From Undaria pinnatifida (lineage: Eukaryota; Sar; Phaeophyceae; Laminariales; Alariaceae), in assembly GCA_012845835.1 (NCBI GenBank), contig JABAKD010000108.1:536001-600000 (forward strand): a stretch of 64,000 nt of DNA, read 5' to 3'. Positions 39,113-51,701 of the stretch are shown piece by piece. The position numbers and the translations under genes were made by a program. Under the pieces are notes generated by a model. That model saw nothing but the letters and a program-made list of their open reading frames with translations, ran no database searches and was not told the origin of the DNA. Numbering within the stretch: the stretch's first letter is position 1; every line of letters starts with the position of its first letter.

Positions 39113-41200
39113 TAACCATCTATATGAACAGGACATGGCAGTTAGATGGGAACATCTCGGAACGGGATATTAGTTCCAATGTATCTTCCCTTGATATATA
39201 TATGTATATATATGTATGTGCGTGACGACCAATATTACTGGTGCAGAGGCATTTTTCCAATTTCCTGTCATCCACACAGCACCAGATACAACAAGAAAAT
39301 ATGGATGTCAATCGTTGGACGCATCCATTTAATGTAAAGAACACACAGAGGATATTATATAAAGTACACCAGCAGAGTGCATTTCTAACTTTAAAAAAAC
39401 TACACAAGATTTGGAAAGAACGGTATATCACGTGAAGGGAATGTACACTGACTATGTGGCTCTATTACATAAGGCGTGCAGCTCTCGCACGACTGCTGTC
39501 ACGAGACACACGCCCCACGACGCATAGGCCATAGTAGAGGTAACACCACGTAAATCGCCGTGGCACGTAAACAAAACTATAACGCCATGGTAGAGGTGAG
39601 ACCACTTAAATCGCCTCGGCACGTGAACAAAACTACCACTCGGAATAACCATTACGGGGTTATTTTTTTTTTTTTCTTTAATTAGTACCAGGTACCAGGT
39701 ACTTCGAAGTACTTCGAAGTACAACACAAGACCATACGTAAAAGAAGTAAGACCATCAAAATTGGATTATCATGGGGTGGTCTTGAATTGGGCACGCCAC
39801 TACTGTGTACCAGGTATAACACTTAGTCAAACGCCTTGCTAAAAACACCCATATTCCCGTCGGCTTCTTGATGGCAGAGGTGCAGAGGGCACAGGTGAGA
39901 GGCGTACGATAACACCGCCACACCGCCAAATAAACATCATGAGGCCGAGGTACAACGACATAAAAACCGACTACGAGATCGACACTAGCAAGCGTCTGCA
40001 ATAGGAAGGGCATGGAGCAGCACGAACATCAAAAATGGCAACAGCACGCGTGTGTTACAGCTCCTCCCATTGCAGTTACAAAAAATACGCATCCCTTACC
40101 CCAGCGCTTGGGCCTTTTTTTCTTTCTTAGGTTACGACGGCCAATGAAACCTGAAACCGTCAGGTTGTTTGTCCTTTTCTTCAGAGCTTTTCACGAGTCA
40201 ATATCCTACCAGCGGTTCCGGTCAGCAGGTTTTCAAATTCTCGCAGGTTGAGTCGGGTCGGGTCGGGCCGGGTCGGGTCAGGAGGCGTTTAAACTGCTGT
40301 CGCGGGTCAGCTCAAGAGGTTGTTGGCCATCACGTGTCGCGCCGGGTCAACCTGGCCAGACCGGGCCCACGAGAAGCCACCTGACCAGTGCAAAGCCGTG
40401 CTGTTTCTTGCCTGTGATTTCGTGTGGTCGATGTTGTCGTAATAGTAACTTTTTTTGTGATTTTCGCCATTTTTTCCCTCTTCAAAGTCTTGAAAGGGAC
40501 TAGTAATCCTTTTACTACGTATTGCAAACATATTCACACACTAACTTCAAGCTCATAGCCTGCCCCCCCAAAAAACTCTGAAGAACGTGGGCCCGGTGCT
40601 CAAGGCCGCGGGGGATCCATCGCCAAGGAATACGTTGTCAAGCAGGCGCGAGTAAGCGTTTCGCCAAGAAAAATACAAACGAGTTGGAAATTCGCAATAA
40701 ATTTGGGAGTTTCATAGCAAAGGTCCACTGTTTTCGCATTATGCCAACTCCTGATGCAAACATACGAGAATTCGAACGACAGGGTCGGCGCCCTTTTTGG
40801 CCCTTTGTCGAGCCCAATGATCGATTACCCCAAACGGGAACGTAGTTTGTCTGTCCGCACTTTGTGTTACTGTAGTAGTGCTTCAAAAGATCGACGAAAA
40901 GCCCCGCTAACTGCTGTACGTAGTGGGCAATGTATGGTTTTTACATGGCCTGACACACGTACAGTATAGGCCTGCCAACAAGATTGTCCTATTTGGAATG
41001 AGCCTCAGATTCTTATTAATGACACCACCCTTCAGAACAACCTTGAGCATAGGCCATACTGCCTCAGGCTTTTCGTAGGCGCTTGATTAGATCGCACTCG
41101 TCGCTTTTGGGTGTGTATACTATAACCAAGACTACTATAATCAAGACTTTATACTACAATCAGGGCATAATCAAGTCCCTAACGGGTTAGCTAGTGCGAA
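39113..41200. other. Intergenic stretch with short palindromes
   Basis: Contains a tandem TACCAGGTACCAGGTAC (39,686) directly followed by two overlapping TACTTCGAAGTA palindromes (39,700-39,721), and a GGGTCGGGTCGGGCCGGGTC run at 40,254. A small duplication of CACGTAAACAAAACTA context lies near 39,540-39,640. No gene recognised. Confidence 0.5.
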
Positions 41201-41205
41201 GTACA

Positions 41206-41272
41206 CACACCCATGCGTCACACCCATGCGTCACACCCATGCGTCACACCCATGCGTCACACCCATGCGTAT
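41206..41272. repeat. 13-bp minisatellite (CACACCCATGCGT)n
   Basis: Five tandem units. Confidence 0.9.
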
Positions 41273-41445
41273 TCGGTTAGTTAAGGAATCCCATAAATGC
41301 CGCCCGTGGCCAAAACCACAAGGACACCTTGCTACCACTTGGTCTGTAAACTCTAATAATTCCCGACTGCGGTCGAGGATCACTCCGTACAGCACGACTA
41401 CTGCTGTAACTAACCCTAACCCCATCCCCAATCCAATGAACCATG

Positions 41446-41446
<1 letters not shown>

Positions 41447-41488
<42 letters not shown>

Positions 41489-41489
41489 G
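41447..41489. repeat. Tetranucleotide array (AATC)n
   Basis: About ten perfect units. Confidence 0.95.
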
Positions 41490-41949
41490 TTTAGCGCTAG
41501 TCCTGTTCATTCCGCGCACAGCAGCAGTGCGCGTTAACGTTAGTGGCGACTAGTGGGTAAGACAACTACAGTATCTACCGCCAAGTCCACTGGCGGTGAG
41601 GGGTGAGGGTTTTACCGGAGTCCTGAAAATCACTGCGTCATCGTTGTCGCTTGATGTTGATGTTGCTGTCTTCGCTCTAAAACTACCGGTATGCAAGGCG
41701 GACCTCGTTCCCACCAGCACGTATTGACGATATATCCGAGCGAACAGAGTTTCTGGCCTACGATCGGCACCAAAATCACAGGGGATCCTTTCCAGCCTTG
41801 CATGACCGAATCTTGTTACGGTATTGCCCTGGGGGCCTGGCAATAGCTTAGGTCCAGAACCTTGGGTATGGATATGAGATAAGGGTTTTACATGTCTTTG
41901 AAGGCGTGTGCGCGTATAGGAAAAAGGGATGTAAGGATTGGAAGCGCGC

Positions 41950-43245
41950 CTGGCGCTCGATGCTTCCGTAGTACAAAGAATAACATAGAGAGATTCTAAG
42001 GATCCACAAGTGAGTGAGTACCATGGGGTCTGCGTAGTAGAGACACATGTAAGGAGCTGCTCGTGTCTGTATCCGCGCTTCTTATTCTTTAAATTTATTC
42101 TAACAACGTCAGCGACAAGTAATACATGGCGTCGACGGCAGGGCTGGTTGGTGTACAGTTGCGACAAAGCTATGCGTGTGCTGTCTGTAGCCGACGTCTG
42201 ACCCCTGCTGTGTGTAACCGGAACGCGCGTCTTGCGAGTGGCAGCCGGGGTCGTGTGTATGGCCTTGGCCCTGCTGCCGGCCTGGCCGATTGCGGCTGCC
42301 CTTGCCAGAGCTATGTCCTGTTCCCCCTGTTTTGTTCCCGCGGCGGTAGCGCTGCATGCGTTCCTGCCAGCAACCATACGCGTCACCGTTGTCTCCGAGT
42401 TGACCAAGCTCATTTATGAAGGGGTGTTTACAATACGTCATGAAAGATGAAAGAGTGTCATTAATGTAAAGAACACACATGTCCTAGGGCAGTTCAGACA
42501 TACTTCGAAGTATAAGTTATTGTAGTCCTTTGTTTTCTTGAAGGGCTGCCGCGCGGGCTATTAGGGAAAGCAAACCGATTCATAGGGAAGGGTCGTCGGT
42601 CGAGAGGCCGCCACGTACGGCGCAAACTTCATCACAGTAGTGGAGTGTGAGTCGTAAAAAGTAGCTTCTCCAACGGTGACCGTCCCCCTATGGACCAGTC
42701 TGCTGTCCCCAACAGCCCGCACGGCAGCCTTTCGAGAAAACTACGGACACTGTCTGAGCAGCCATGAGACACGACACTGTTTTCACTGTTTTTTTAAACA
42801 ATGCAAACACACCCTCATAAATGAGCTTGGTCAGCTCCGAAACAACAGGTGACGCCTACCGTTGCTGGCAGGAGCGCATGCTGCTCTACCGCCTCGGGCA
42901 CAAAACAAGGAGAACAAGGGGAACAGGACATTGCGCTCGCAAGGGCCGCCGAAATCGGCCAGGCCGGCAGCAGGGCCAGGACACGCACACAACTCTAGCC
43001 GGCACTCGCAAGACGCACGTTTCAGTGACACAGCAGGCGGCTACGGACAGCACACACATAGCTCTGCCGCAACTGTACACCAACCAGCCCTGCCCTCGAC
43101 GCCGTTAATAACAACAAGCCCTGATACAGACACAGGTGTCTCGATGCAGGTCTCTACTAGGCAGGCCCCATGGTACTCACTCACTTGCGTCTCCTCAGAG
43201 AAGCTCTTTGTATTATTCCTTGTATCACGGAAGCAATGAGCGTTA
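41950..43245. mobile_element. About 1.3-kb inverted repeat (foldback-type)
   Basis: The left arm (about 41,950-42,432) matches the reverse complement of the right arm (about 42,800-43,245) at roughly 80% by eye. Shared landmarks include GCTTCCGT..TACAA, GTGAGTGAGTACCATGGGG, CAGGGCTGGTTGGTGTACAG, CCCTGCTGCCGGCCTGGCCG and GACCAAGCTCATTTATGA. The spacer is about 370 bp. The arms contain no recognisable transposase; the longest open stretch on the minus strand is not conserved between arms. Likely a non-autonomous element or an inverted duplication. Confidence 0.75.
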
Positions 43246-43792
43246 AACGCGCTAAAAAATGCGTAGAAGGGTTTCATGGCGAGGTTTTCACCTATAGCGT
43301 CTTCGACCCCGGCGTTTTGCGCATGTTTAATTACTCACCTGCGTCTCTCGGGTGCAGCCGATCGCCTTTGAACCGCTGGGTTCCCGTTTTTTTTATTTTC
43401 ATGGTTTCCTTTGTTCCAATTCTCCACGTTAGTCTGAGTAGGGCGATAGCTCTCGCGTCTGCCGATTCCGCCGTTACCGCTGAGTTTTCTGCATTCCATT
43501 TCCCGTCTTCCTTTTTTCTGTTGTCGGTGTTTTGATTTAGTATTTTTCCTGAGGTTTCGTAACCTGACAGGGTACATGTGTGGTGAGAGTGGGTTTCGAG
43601 AGCCGCATCTTCCAGCCATGTTCTAGACCGTGGAACCGGTATTTCCCCGAATCCCCCATATTTCTGCATACACGGCTCATCAGGGTGGGCTAGTGTAATG
43701 TTATTTCCCTGGTATTTGCGCCGTATATACGGCTCATCAGGTTTTGTTCAGGATCCAGAAAGTTGGCCTGGTATGAATAAGTGCCGTTGAAA

Positions 43793-43962
43793 GCGGCGCT
43801 CACTGTTTCCGTGATACAAGGAGTAACACAACGAGCTTCTCCAAGGAAACACAAGTGAGCAAACACTGCTGTGGGACCTGCCTATTAATAGAAGAGAGAC
43901 CTGCAAGAAGGCACTTGTGTCTATATCAGGTATAGTAGATGTCGGGGCTTCCTATTACAAAA
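43793..43962 (+). repeat. Third partial copy of the 41.9-43.2 kb arm
   Basis: CGCTCACTGTTTCCGTGATA, CAAGGAGTAACACAACGAGC and ACACAAGTGAGCAAAC follow the outer part of the left arm in the same orientation, then CCTATTAATAGAAGAGAGAC replaces CCTAGTAGAGAC. Confidence 0.75.
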
Positions 43963-46420
43963 CCTCCCGCATGTCCCGCCCGACCACCTGGGATGTCCGA
44001 AAAAGAAAGTGGACTCGTAATCAAATCATTTTTTCTTGCTACAACCAGTACTGAAACCACAGCACCAGTTTACGTCAGCATAGCAGTACGTACCATGTAC
44101 CAGGGCATTAACTATTAATGGGGAAACTGTTGCCATGGATGCGTGAGTAAACGCCGTAAAACCATTTGAGCTATTAATCATATAAATAGCGCATATAGAC
44201 GCCTAAATAATTTGTTTCGTGATGCATTGCATGAGTACACGGCCGTAAACCACTTGGCCAAGTGCGTTCAGACGCGATTATAAAAGTTTTCGCCTATAGC
44301 GCAAACACAAAAGGTGCCTAAAATAAAAATAATCATGCGAAACCAGTCGCGCGGCGCAACACGCCTCCTTGCACCTGTCGCGCAAACGGCAATCCGGACA
44401 AAAAAAAAAGCACGCCCGCGCCACAGTGCAACACCTGACCTATGCCCTGGGTTGCGTTGGGTTGGGCGGACGAAGGGTAAAAATATCCGCCAGTGCGAAT
44501 TCCCAGCTACAGCTACAGCGACAAGCAGCATCTTATATTTCTACCCTTCCCTGCCTTCTTTTGTTTCCTGCGATCTGTCTGATGTGCGTATGTTCTGCAC
44601 GTCGACTCCACTACTTCGGAGTGTGTGTTCTTCACGTTAAACTGTCATTGTCACCCATCGATGTCTAGCACCCCCGGTATCCGTGCAAATGCCCCACCCA
44701 AGGCAGACACACTCTGCGGTCACTAACTACGAGACAGATATTTTTACATGTATCGTAAAGACGGCAGCAAGGGGTTCGGCCGTGCACCGCCAACGTACTG
44801 CACACGAAAGCGGAAAAAACCCAAGACAGAACCCTTCGGAAACACCAAACAACTTGCAGCCCTGGAGAAAGATCAAGGAAAAGATGAAATATGAAAGATA
44901 CACTTCGTACAAAAGGAACAAAGAAAGCAGAAGAAATAAATAAATAAAAAGTTGGTTAATCTCCGCCCTTTGCTACCAGGCACCCAGGGTCTGTATGTTT
45001 TCTCTCTCGTAGTTGTGACCGCAGAAGAGTTGGCAGGAGTCTATAATCAACAGTCACCACGGACGCCGTGTGTGCAAAACATCATATAAGGTACTACTTT
45101 TATGCAACTGTTAAAAGGTGGATATCATAGCAACCCGCGGGACATTGTGGTATGTTTGTATTTGGTCAACAGGCAACAAAGGCGTTTAGGCGCTTGCCAA
45201 TATTATTATCGGCTAGTAGCTCTCTTGCTGCTCGTTTATATGTGTATTATATGCGGTCCATAAAAATATATACATGGGCCGACACCGGTACATAAAACAT
45301 CACACATTGCTGTTCTACCAGGCATGTATGTATGTACGTATGTACCCATGCGCGTTTTCTTTTCCAAGAAACCCGTAAAATTCGCACATGGGCCAAAATC
45401 ACGGCGAATTCGTTGCATCACACCTATCATACCCATCACACCTATCATACCCATCACACCTGGTACATTTGTAGTTCTTGTTACATTTTTACTTTTTCTG
45501 TGCATCTCTATATTCTATTTTCAATCTTCTACGATTTTACAGGAGGATACCTCGTTCTCTTCATTTATTTCTTTTGTTTTCTGCGCTTTGTCCGGATTGT
45601 GGTTTGTGTACGTTTTACCTTACGTCTGCAGAACGCTGGGATTGCGCTCGCTACGATGTATTACACGGCAGCACCCAAGACAGCACACAACACACAACAC
45701 ACTCTGTGCCAGAAATTTCCGAGCAACTTTCGGCAAAACCAACGGGGGTACACACAACCAAACTGCCAGTACCATAGACATACCGGTACAACTATCGTAC
45801 AACTATCAAGCCATAGGTACAACACCAGTGCCTTGTCGAAGAGCTTCCATGAACGCATCGATCCGTGTTTTGTACTCTCCGCGTTGTCGGGAAAATGATC
45901 TTCAAACTACGAACGACGGGGGTTTTGTGTTGCGTATTACACGGGAATCTCGGCAATTTGCCTGTTATTTCATCTTGTCTGGTAGTTTGTGACCGCAGAA
46001 GGGCCGGCACATGTCTAGGATGAACACAGCACGGACACAGGGTGGGCTGGCTGTCCACGAGTGGTGGAAAGAATCAAATAACGAAGGAACGGTTTTAAGT
46101 GTGAATAAGTGCTGTGGATAAGAAGGTCGTAATATCAGCATGCAGATTCAAAATTCGTCGAACTCACACCTGATGTCCGGAGAATACATACATGTATTTA
46201 AATATTAGAGTGACAGCGTATCAATTTGGAACCGTGGGTTCGTGTCGCACAGAGTTTTTATTCCTTGGGGGGTGTGAGTAGTCTGTAGATGACTTTAATT
46301 CTTGAATGCTGTATTAAGAGCAACATATAGATAACTTATACGTAATATTCTGTGTTCGTACTCTTCCCGATATTAAAGCCCCCCGAGGGGAGAAAAACAA
46401 AATAAACCGCCTACCATACA
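43963..46420. other. Intergenic stretch, small repeats only
   Basis: Includes (TATCATACCCATCACACC)-type repeats at 45,420-45,465 and two diverged copies of GTGACCGCAGAAG context (45,015 and 45,988). A diverged R2 piece lies near 46,140-46,190. No gene recognised. Confidence 0.4.
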
Positions 46421-46424
46421 TATG

Positions 46425-46690
46425 ATAAAGTAATATAGTGGAAACTACAGTAATTAATTTATAAAATAGATTTGATGTTAGATCTAGCTCAAAATTCCCC
46501 ACCTAAAGTACAAATACCAATACTTACCATTATAGTGGACAAAAAATAAGACACCTCCCAATAAAAACTCACTCATATAGTATATTACGAGTACCAACAA
46601 CGCAGCTTGCAAAGATGAGTATTGACCTGAAATTCGTCAAACTCACGGCTGACGTCCTTGAAAATAAGTTGTAAAATATCGCCATCAACA
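46425..46690 (-). repeat. R2 element end with extension
   Basis: On the minus strand it reads TTTTCAAGGACGTCAGCCGT, CTCATCTTTGCAAGCTGCGT, GTAATATACTATATGAGTGA, GTTTTTATTGGGAGGTGTC and on to CTAGATCTAACATCAAATC. It is the longest single R2 copy here and links the R2 core to the 31,590 segment. Confidence 0.85.
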
Positions 46691-47205
46691 AATAATCAAG
46701 TTTCATACCGTCACGAAAACGCCTCTTTCTTGCCGTCAAGAACCATCCTCTTTTCATCGTCAACAAATATACCCTTTCTTACCGCCAAGAAAAAAAACAA
46801 TAATGTCGGCCTCTTCCTGATCGTAACTAAACATTAGCACCGCTTTTACCGCAAAACGAAAAAGTTCTATTTTACCGTCAAGACCAATCCTCTTCCTTAC
46901 AGCCAAGACGTGTCCGCCTTCTTATCGTGAAGAAACTGCTGTACCGTCCGTCTTTTCGCAAATAAATGTCCTCTTGTAACAAAATACCTTCCTTCCTTGC
47001 CCTCAAGAAAAAATCTCTTTTTTGCCGCAATAGCCCATATGGTGAAGAACGAAGAAGAAATCGTATAAAATGCTGTGTACGCATTGAGCCGCCCCAAGGG
47101 CGTTGACATTGACAATTAGCACCTAGGGAGGTAGCTACCTTGCGACAAAAAAAAATCAGCAGGCACAGCAAATAACCCTCCCATTCCTTCCGAGAGAACA
47201 CACTA
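46691..47205. other. Low-complexity stretch with TACCGYCAAGA words
   Basis: TCTTTCTTGCCGTCAAGAA, CTTACCGCCAAGAAAA, TTTTACCGTCAAGACC and TTACAGCCAAGACG recur at 30-60 bp spacing: a degenerate minisatellite. No gene. Confidence 0.5.
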
Positions 47206-47209
47206 TTAC

Positions 47210-47480
47210 ACACTCCAAGATATACACTATTACACAATATTACACACTATTACACACTATTACACACCATCACACACTAATACACACTATTACACACCAT
47301 TACACACTATTACTATTACACACCATTACACACTATTACGCACTATTACACACTATTACACACTATTACGCACTATTACACACTATTACACATTTCACGC
47401 ACTATTACACACTATTACACACTATTACACACTCCAAGATACCCTATTACACACTCCAAGATACTCTAGTACACACTACA
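47210..47480. repeat. 10-bp array (ACACACTATT)n, about 270 bp
   Basis: More than twenty units, with ACACCATT and ACGCACTATT variants and a CTCCAAGATAC punctuation repeated near the right end. Confidence 0.95.
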
Positions 47481-47639
47481 AGATACCCTAGTATACAGCA
47501 CACAGCATACAGTAGCTCTCGCTCTAGCCTGTGCCCTCGTTGTCGAAATGAGTACCGTACCAATACTTTCAAGTATTGAAAGTAGTACAAGACGGTACAA
47601 TATGGACTACTACAGCACGCCTAACCCTACAAAAACAGC

Positions 47640-47692
47640 AAGCATCATCCTATCCTATCCTACACTACACTACACTACACTACACTACACCA
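47640..47692. repeat. 5-bp arrays (ATCCT)n and (ACACT)n
   Basis: ATCCTATCCTATCCT grades into ACACTACACTACACTACACT. Confidence 0.9.
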
Positions 47693-47699
47693 GTATTAA

Positions 47700-49960
47700 T
47701 AATAGCCCCCAGCACTTCGTCGCAAAAAACGAGCACACAATTCCATGAAATGCCATAGTCTGAAGGGGCGATGTTTTGACGTCATCTACGGGACGACTGC
47801 AGCGTTGCTCGATTTACCGGGTGACCGTGCTCGGCTTCTAAAGTGATGCTATTTATGGGACGACTTTATGGGACGACTTCAGCGTTGCTCGGATTACGGG
47901 GTGACCGTGAGCAGCTTCCGTCACAAGTGCTAGACACCACCAAGCACTACACACGACTCCGCCATAGAACGCAAGCATTGATAGAATAGCCGGAGGCCAT
48001 GCACCATAACCGTCCATGATACCCGTACCGTACCGGTGCCGTACTGGTACCGTACCGTACGGTACTGCTGTTATGGTAAAAAGAATACCCGTGGAGGAGT
48101 AGAGAAGGGAACCCTCGGCCAAAATACTACCAGGTACAGCAGTAGCATAGTATTAATATATAGTGTAACATCATATTTGCAATGCCTACCGTATCTGTCT
48201 CCTAGTTTATCATCACCGAGCTCGACTCTATTGATAGAAGGCATCGGCGCGGGCATTGAAGGTGCTGGACGTACATGTGCGGAAATATCAGTGTCATGTT
48301 AAGAACACACACATCGGCCACTTTAAGCAGGCTCGCTAAGGTTAACCCCTTCAGAGCCTCAAAATGCCCCCTATACTATCTTCAAGTAAAGTTCTCCCCA
48401 AACACGGGCTTCCAGTCGCAAAGGCGTTAAGGGATGGGGGGTACGCGATTTGTCCGGGGTGCAAGGCAGGGAGCACGGCGTTTCATTAGTATCATTAGTA
48501 TCATTAGTACCATTAGTATCAAGCATGCATGAGCGCGTCACGCGGGAAGCAAGATGACTCATAGCTCATGTCTATTATACTGCCGGACGCTCTTCCTCGA
48601 GCAAAGACTGGTCAGCGGTGACACTGGACAAGGCCGCAATTCCTGTGGTTAAGGATTAGGTCGTTATACAGACTACGGCTCCCTCTATAGACTACAAGCA
48701 GTAGCACTGGTATGTGCAATGTGCCAGCATTTCACAGGCACTATAGCGGCAACCGAGATTACTCCGCATACTCCAGCTAGTTGTTCGTTCTATATGTGCC
48801 AAGCGATTTCGCAGGCACTGCAGCGGGAACAGGCACTACTCAACCGGCACTATCGAGGGAAACCGGTGCAAAAGCCATGGTCATCACAGAAAAACACACA
48901 TCGTCGAAACTCATGTAGCACACTTGGCAAATGACATTATAGCTCATGCAAGCCTTCTCTTCGGGATGTGATGTGGTGGCGTTGAAATTGTCAAAGGGTG
49001 TCTCCAAGTACTTTTACAAGAGAACCATTAGCCACCGGGTGAGTAAACCGGCAAATAACACCGCACCGACTACTAGGATTACTAGCCCACAGGAGTTTAC
49101 ATTTTGGTTTACAAGGTTCCCCTTCGGGAAGTTGGGGTTCCCCTTCGGGAAGTTGTTTGGCATGAGATCCCACGGGTGTCTTCACGTTGAAAAAAGAAAA
49201 AAAAAACTCCAAAACTAAAAGAAAAAACATTAATTTACCACCGCGCAGGTAACCTGCCACCAAGTCAAAGTAAGCAGCACCAACGATTTTACATGATACA
49301 CGTAGGAACAGCTGTTCCCCTTTTTCAACCCGCGACTTGCGACACCCCCGAGAGTTCCCCTGTGGCACATCGCCAAGGGGAACCTTCAGCGCGTGCCTTG
49401 ACTTATTTCGACCTCGCTGGAGCGGTTGGAACGGAACGAGGCTGTTCGCATTCGTTCGTTCCATTCCAACCTGTTTGCCTGTTTGTGTCTGCGTCTGGAG
49501 AATTCGGACAACCTACCGGAACAGATAATAACTCAAACGACTTTGGCGGCGGGCCCAGGCCCGTGCACTTCGGCTCTATAGCAGGGGTGCTGTCACACAG
49601 GCAGTCACACAGGCAGCGAGAACTCCTCACACAGAGAACAGCTTTACACGCAAATTTACCGCCAGGCGAGCCTCACAGAAGACAATTAGCCCTCTAAATG
49701 GCACCGCCGGGACAAATCTAGAAGTTGTCATGTTGTGATGTTGCCGTCATGGCCCGACAAGGACTACTGATAGTTCTATAACACGAACATCGGTACCACA
49801 CCGCTGTTGCCAGAAAATATATCGCCAGAGCCTCGTTCGCAACCCGGTATTTTGCCTCGTGATCCTCCTGGTCAGGCCATGGCGGTATTGCGAGGCTCCT
49901 GCCGCGGGCGAGTCCTACGGCGTCCATATACAATACGCTCCACCTCGTGAGTGTTACGTG
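47700..49960. other. Intergenic stretch without recognised genes
   Basis: Small features: a GTACCG/CGGTAC-rich self-complementary run at 48,020-48,066, (CATTAGTAT)n at 48,483-48,520, and a duplicated GGTTCCCCTTCGGGAAGTT at 49,118-49,156 whose CCCCTTCGGG forms a short hairpin. No convincing exon. Confidence 0.4.
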
Positions 49961-49974
49961 ATCCCATGTGCACC

Positions 49975-50020
49975 TATGATGTCCTATGATGTCCTACGAT
50001 GTCCTATGATGTCGTAGGCC
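49975..50020. repeat. 10-bp array (GATGTCCTAT)n
   Basis: Four units; CATCAAG triplication follows at 50,035-50,056. Confidence 0.85.
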
Positions 50021-50375
50021 GGCCTTCCAGAAGTGCATCAAGCATCAAGCATCAAGCAACACTCCCACATACCAAGCGAAATTCCAGCACCAATCAGTTG
50101 CCGTAAGACTCATTCCAAGCGCGCCGTTCCCTTTTGCTACACAAGACTAACTACGACGACGACTCTAGCTGTGGGACTTCTTCCTCTTCAAAAATCCAAA
50201 ATAAAAGAAATTCGTCATCACGGCGGTGAGAGCGTTACGTGGAACGATAGGAATGAATTCCATTTTGACAACCAATCAGCTGCGAGCCAAGTATAATTTT
50301 GTTCCGGGTTTCACGCGTCCCAATGTCTTTTCGGCGGAGTTAATACACGCCCTCACCTTGCGTACCAGGTTGTCG

Positions 50376-50701
50376 TTTTTTTCACTTCTATACGCTTCTA
50401 CTTTCCAGCTTCTGGACAAGCCGTGGTCACAGGTGCCGTCCCTTCTCCCCCCCCGGTTCTTGCCTTCATTTTTTATCGCGCATAGGGTTCAGCAATCCCA
50501 ATGCTCGTCGATTTTTCATCGGGTGTTGCTAACTCACGCTCTCGCGCTTTCCGCAAGTCAATTTGTGCGCGAGAAAAAGTACCAACGAATTTATACGAGT
50601 ATGCACTCGGCGGGGCTCGAAATCACGAAACTGACCTCGAACTCACGAAACTGACCTGTATCAGGCTCGAGGATAACCTGATACGCCACCGGGGCGACCG
50701 G
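50376..50701 (-). mobile_element. tRNA-derived SINE, copy 2
   Basis: Same body as copy 1: GGACAAGCCGTGGTCA, ATAGGGTTCAGCAATCCCA, CTCACGCTCTCGCGCTTTC. The A-box complement CCTGATACGCCA is intact. Between the boxes the segment CTCGAACTCACGAAACTGAC is locally duplicated, with a first version reading CTCGAAATCACG. A run of seven T at 50,376-50,382 is the tail. Confidence 0.8.
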
Positions 50702-51394
50702 TATACATACCAGGCAATAAATTCGAAAAACGTTCATAGGTACAGCTTTTTACGCTAGTCCATTTTCTCAAATTTTCCTGGCTCACGCTCTCGCGCTTGC
50801 CGCTCAACACTGGTACAAAAGAAAAAGCCACCACGTACATATAATGTGCCAATATGATAATATGATAACAGAATACAATGCACTCGGTGAGACTCCAACA
50901 CACCATCTTCACGTGGGTAGGGACGACATTCACCCTGTACAGACCCAGAAAAATCGAGGCATCCACCATACTACAACCATACCATAATACTCCATCAGGA
51001 ACATCATGCGTAGTGTCGGCGTGATCGTGCCGCCGCATGACCAGCCAGATAACAAACACTCTCGAGCGACTAGATGCTATCATACCATGGCATGATATCA
51101 TAGACGATACGATATACCGGTATTTATCCGAAGCGGGGAGAGCGCAACCGCCCATAAATTATTAGGGATCAACGGCAGATTGATGATAGATGCGTCTACG
51201 CTTGTACAGAAGGGTCGAAGAGATGTTTTTTTCCCACACCAACGCCAACGGTAAACCTTAAGCTTGGGCGTGCCCCGCTTGTTTGGGTGGAAAAAAAAAA
51301 CGGTTCCAAAACTCGCCCTAGAGGGGGTGTCCTACATCATCGTGTATTTTCAACCATGCCCCCAACGCTACCCCTAACTCACTCCTAACCCATG
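50702..51394. other. Intergenic stretch, nothing recognised
   Basis: No feature I can support. Confidence 0.4.
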
Positions 51395-51701
51395 TGTTGT
51401 TGTTCTCACATTAACTCGCATAATCAAGTCCGTGGTCACAGGACAGGCTCCAGTCACTCTGGAGCTGAGGAATACCCTACGGAATAACACAAACAAACCA
51501 ATGGTGGTACACGCATGTCACAGCTGACGCAATTGATGCCTCCACCACAAACATATAAAAGTGAAATCGGGAGTCAGCCTACGATGTGCCAGGTCCATAC
51601 TGGTGCATACGTCTCACTACTCGCCTGGAAAAACCGACTATACCGCTTGCCACCGAAAAAAGACTATAATACCACGTATATATTGCACGTGGTACCTATC
51701 A

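Noticed and set aside
41550-42413. A 287-codon open frame on the minus strand
   Set aside because: It lies mostly in one arm of the inverted repeat, and the frame is not preserved in the other arm. No domain or splice context.
42232-42450. A signal-peptide-like hydrophobic frame on the + strand (VCMALALLPAWPIAAALARA)
   Set aside because: Same inverted-repeat arm; the hydrophobicity comes from GC-rich repeat sequence and is not conserved in the partner arm.
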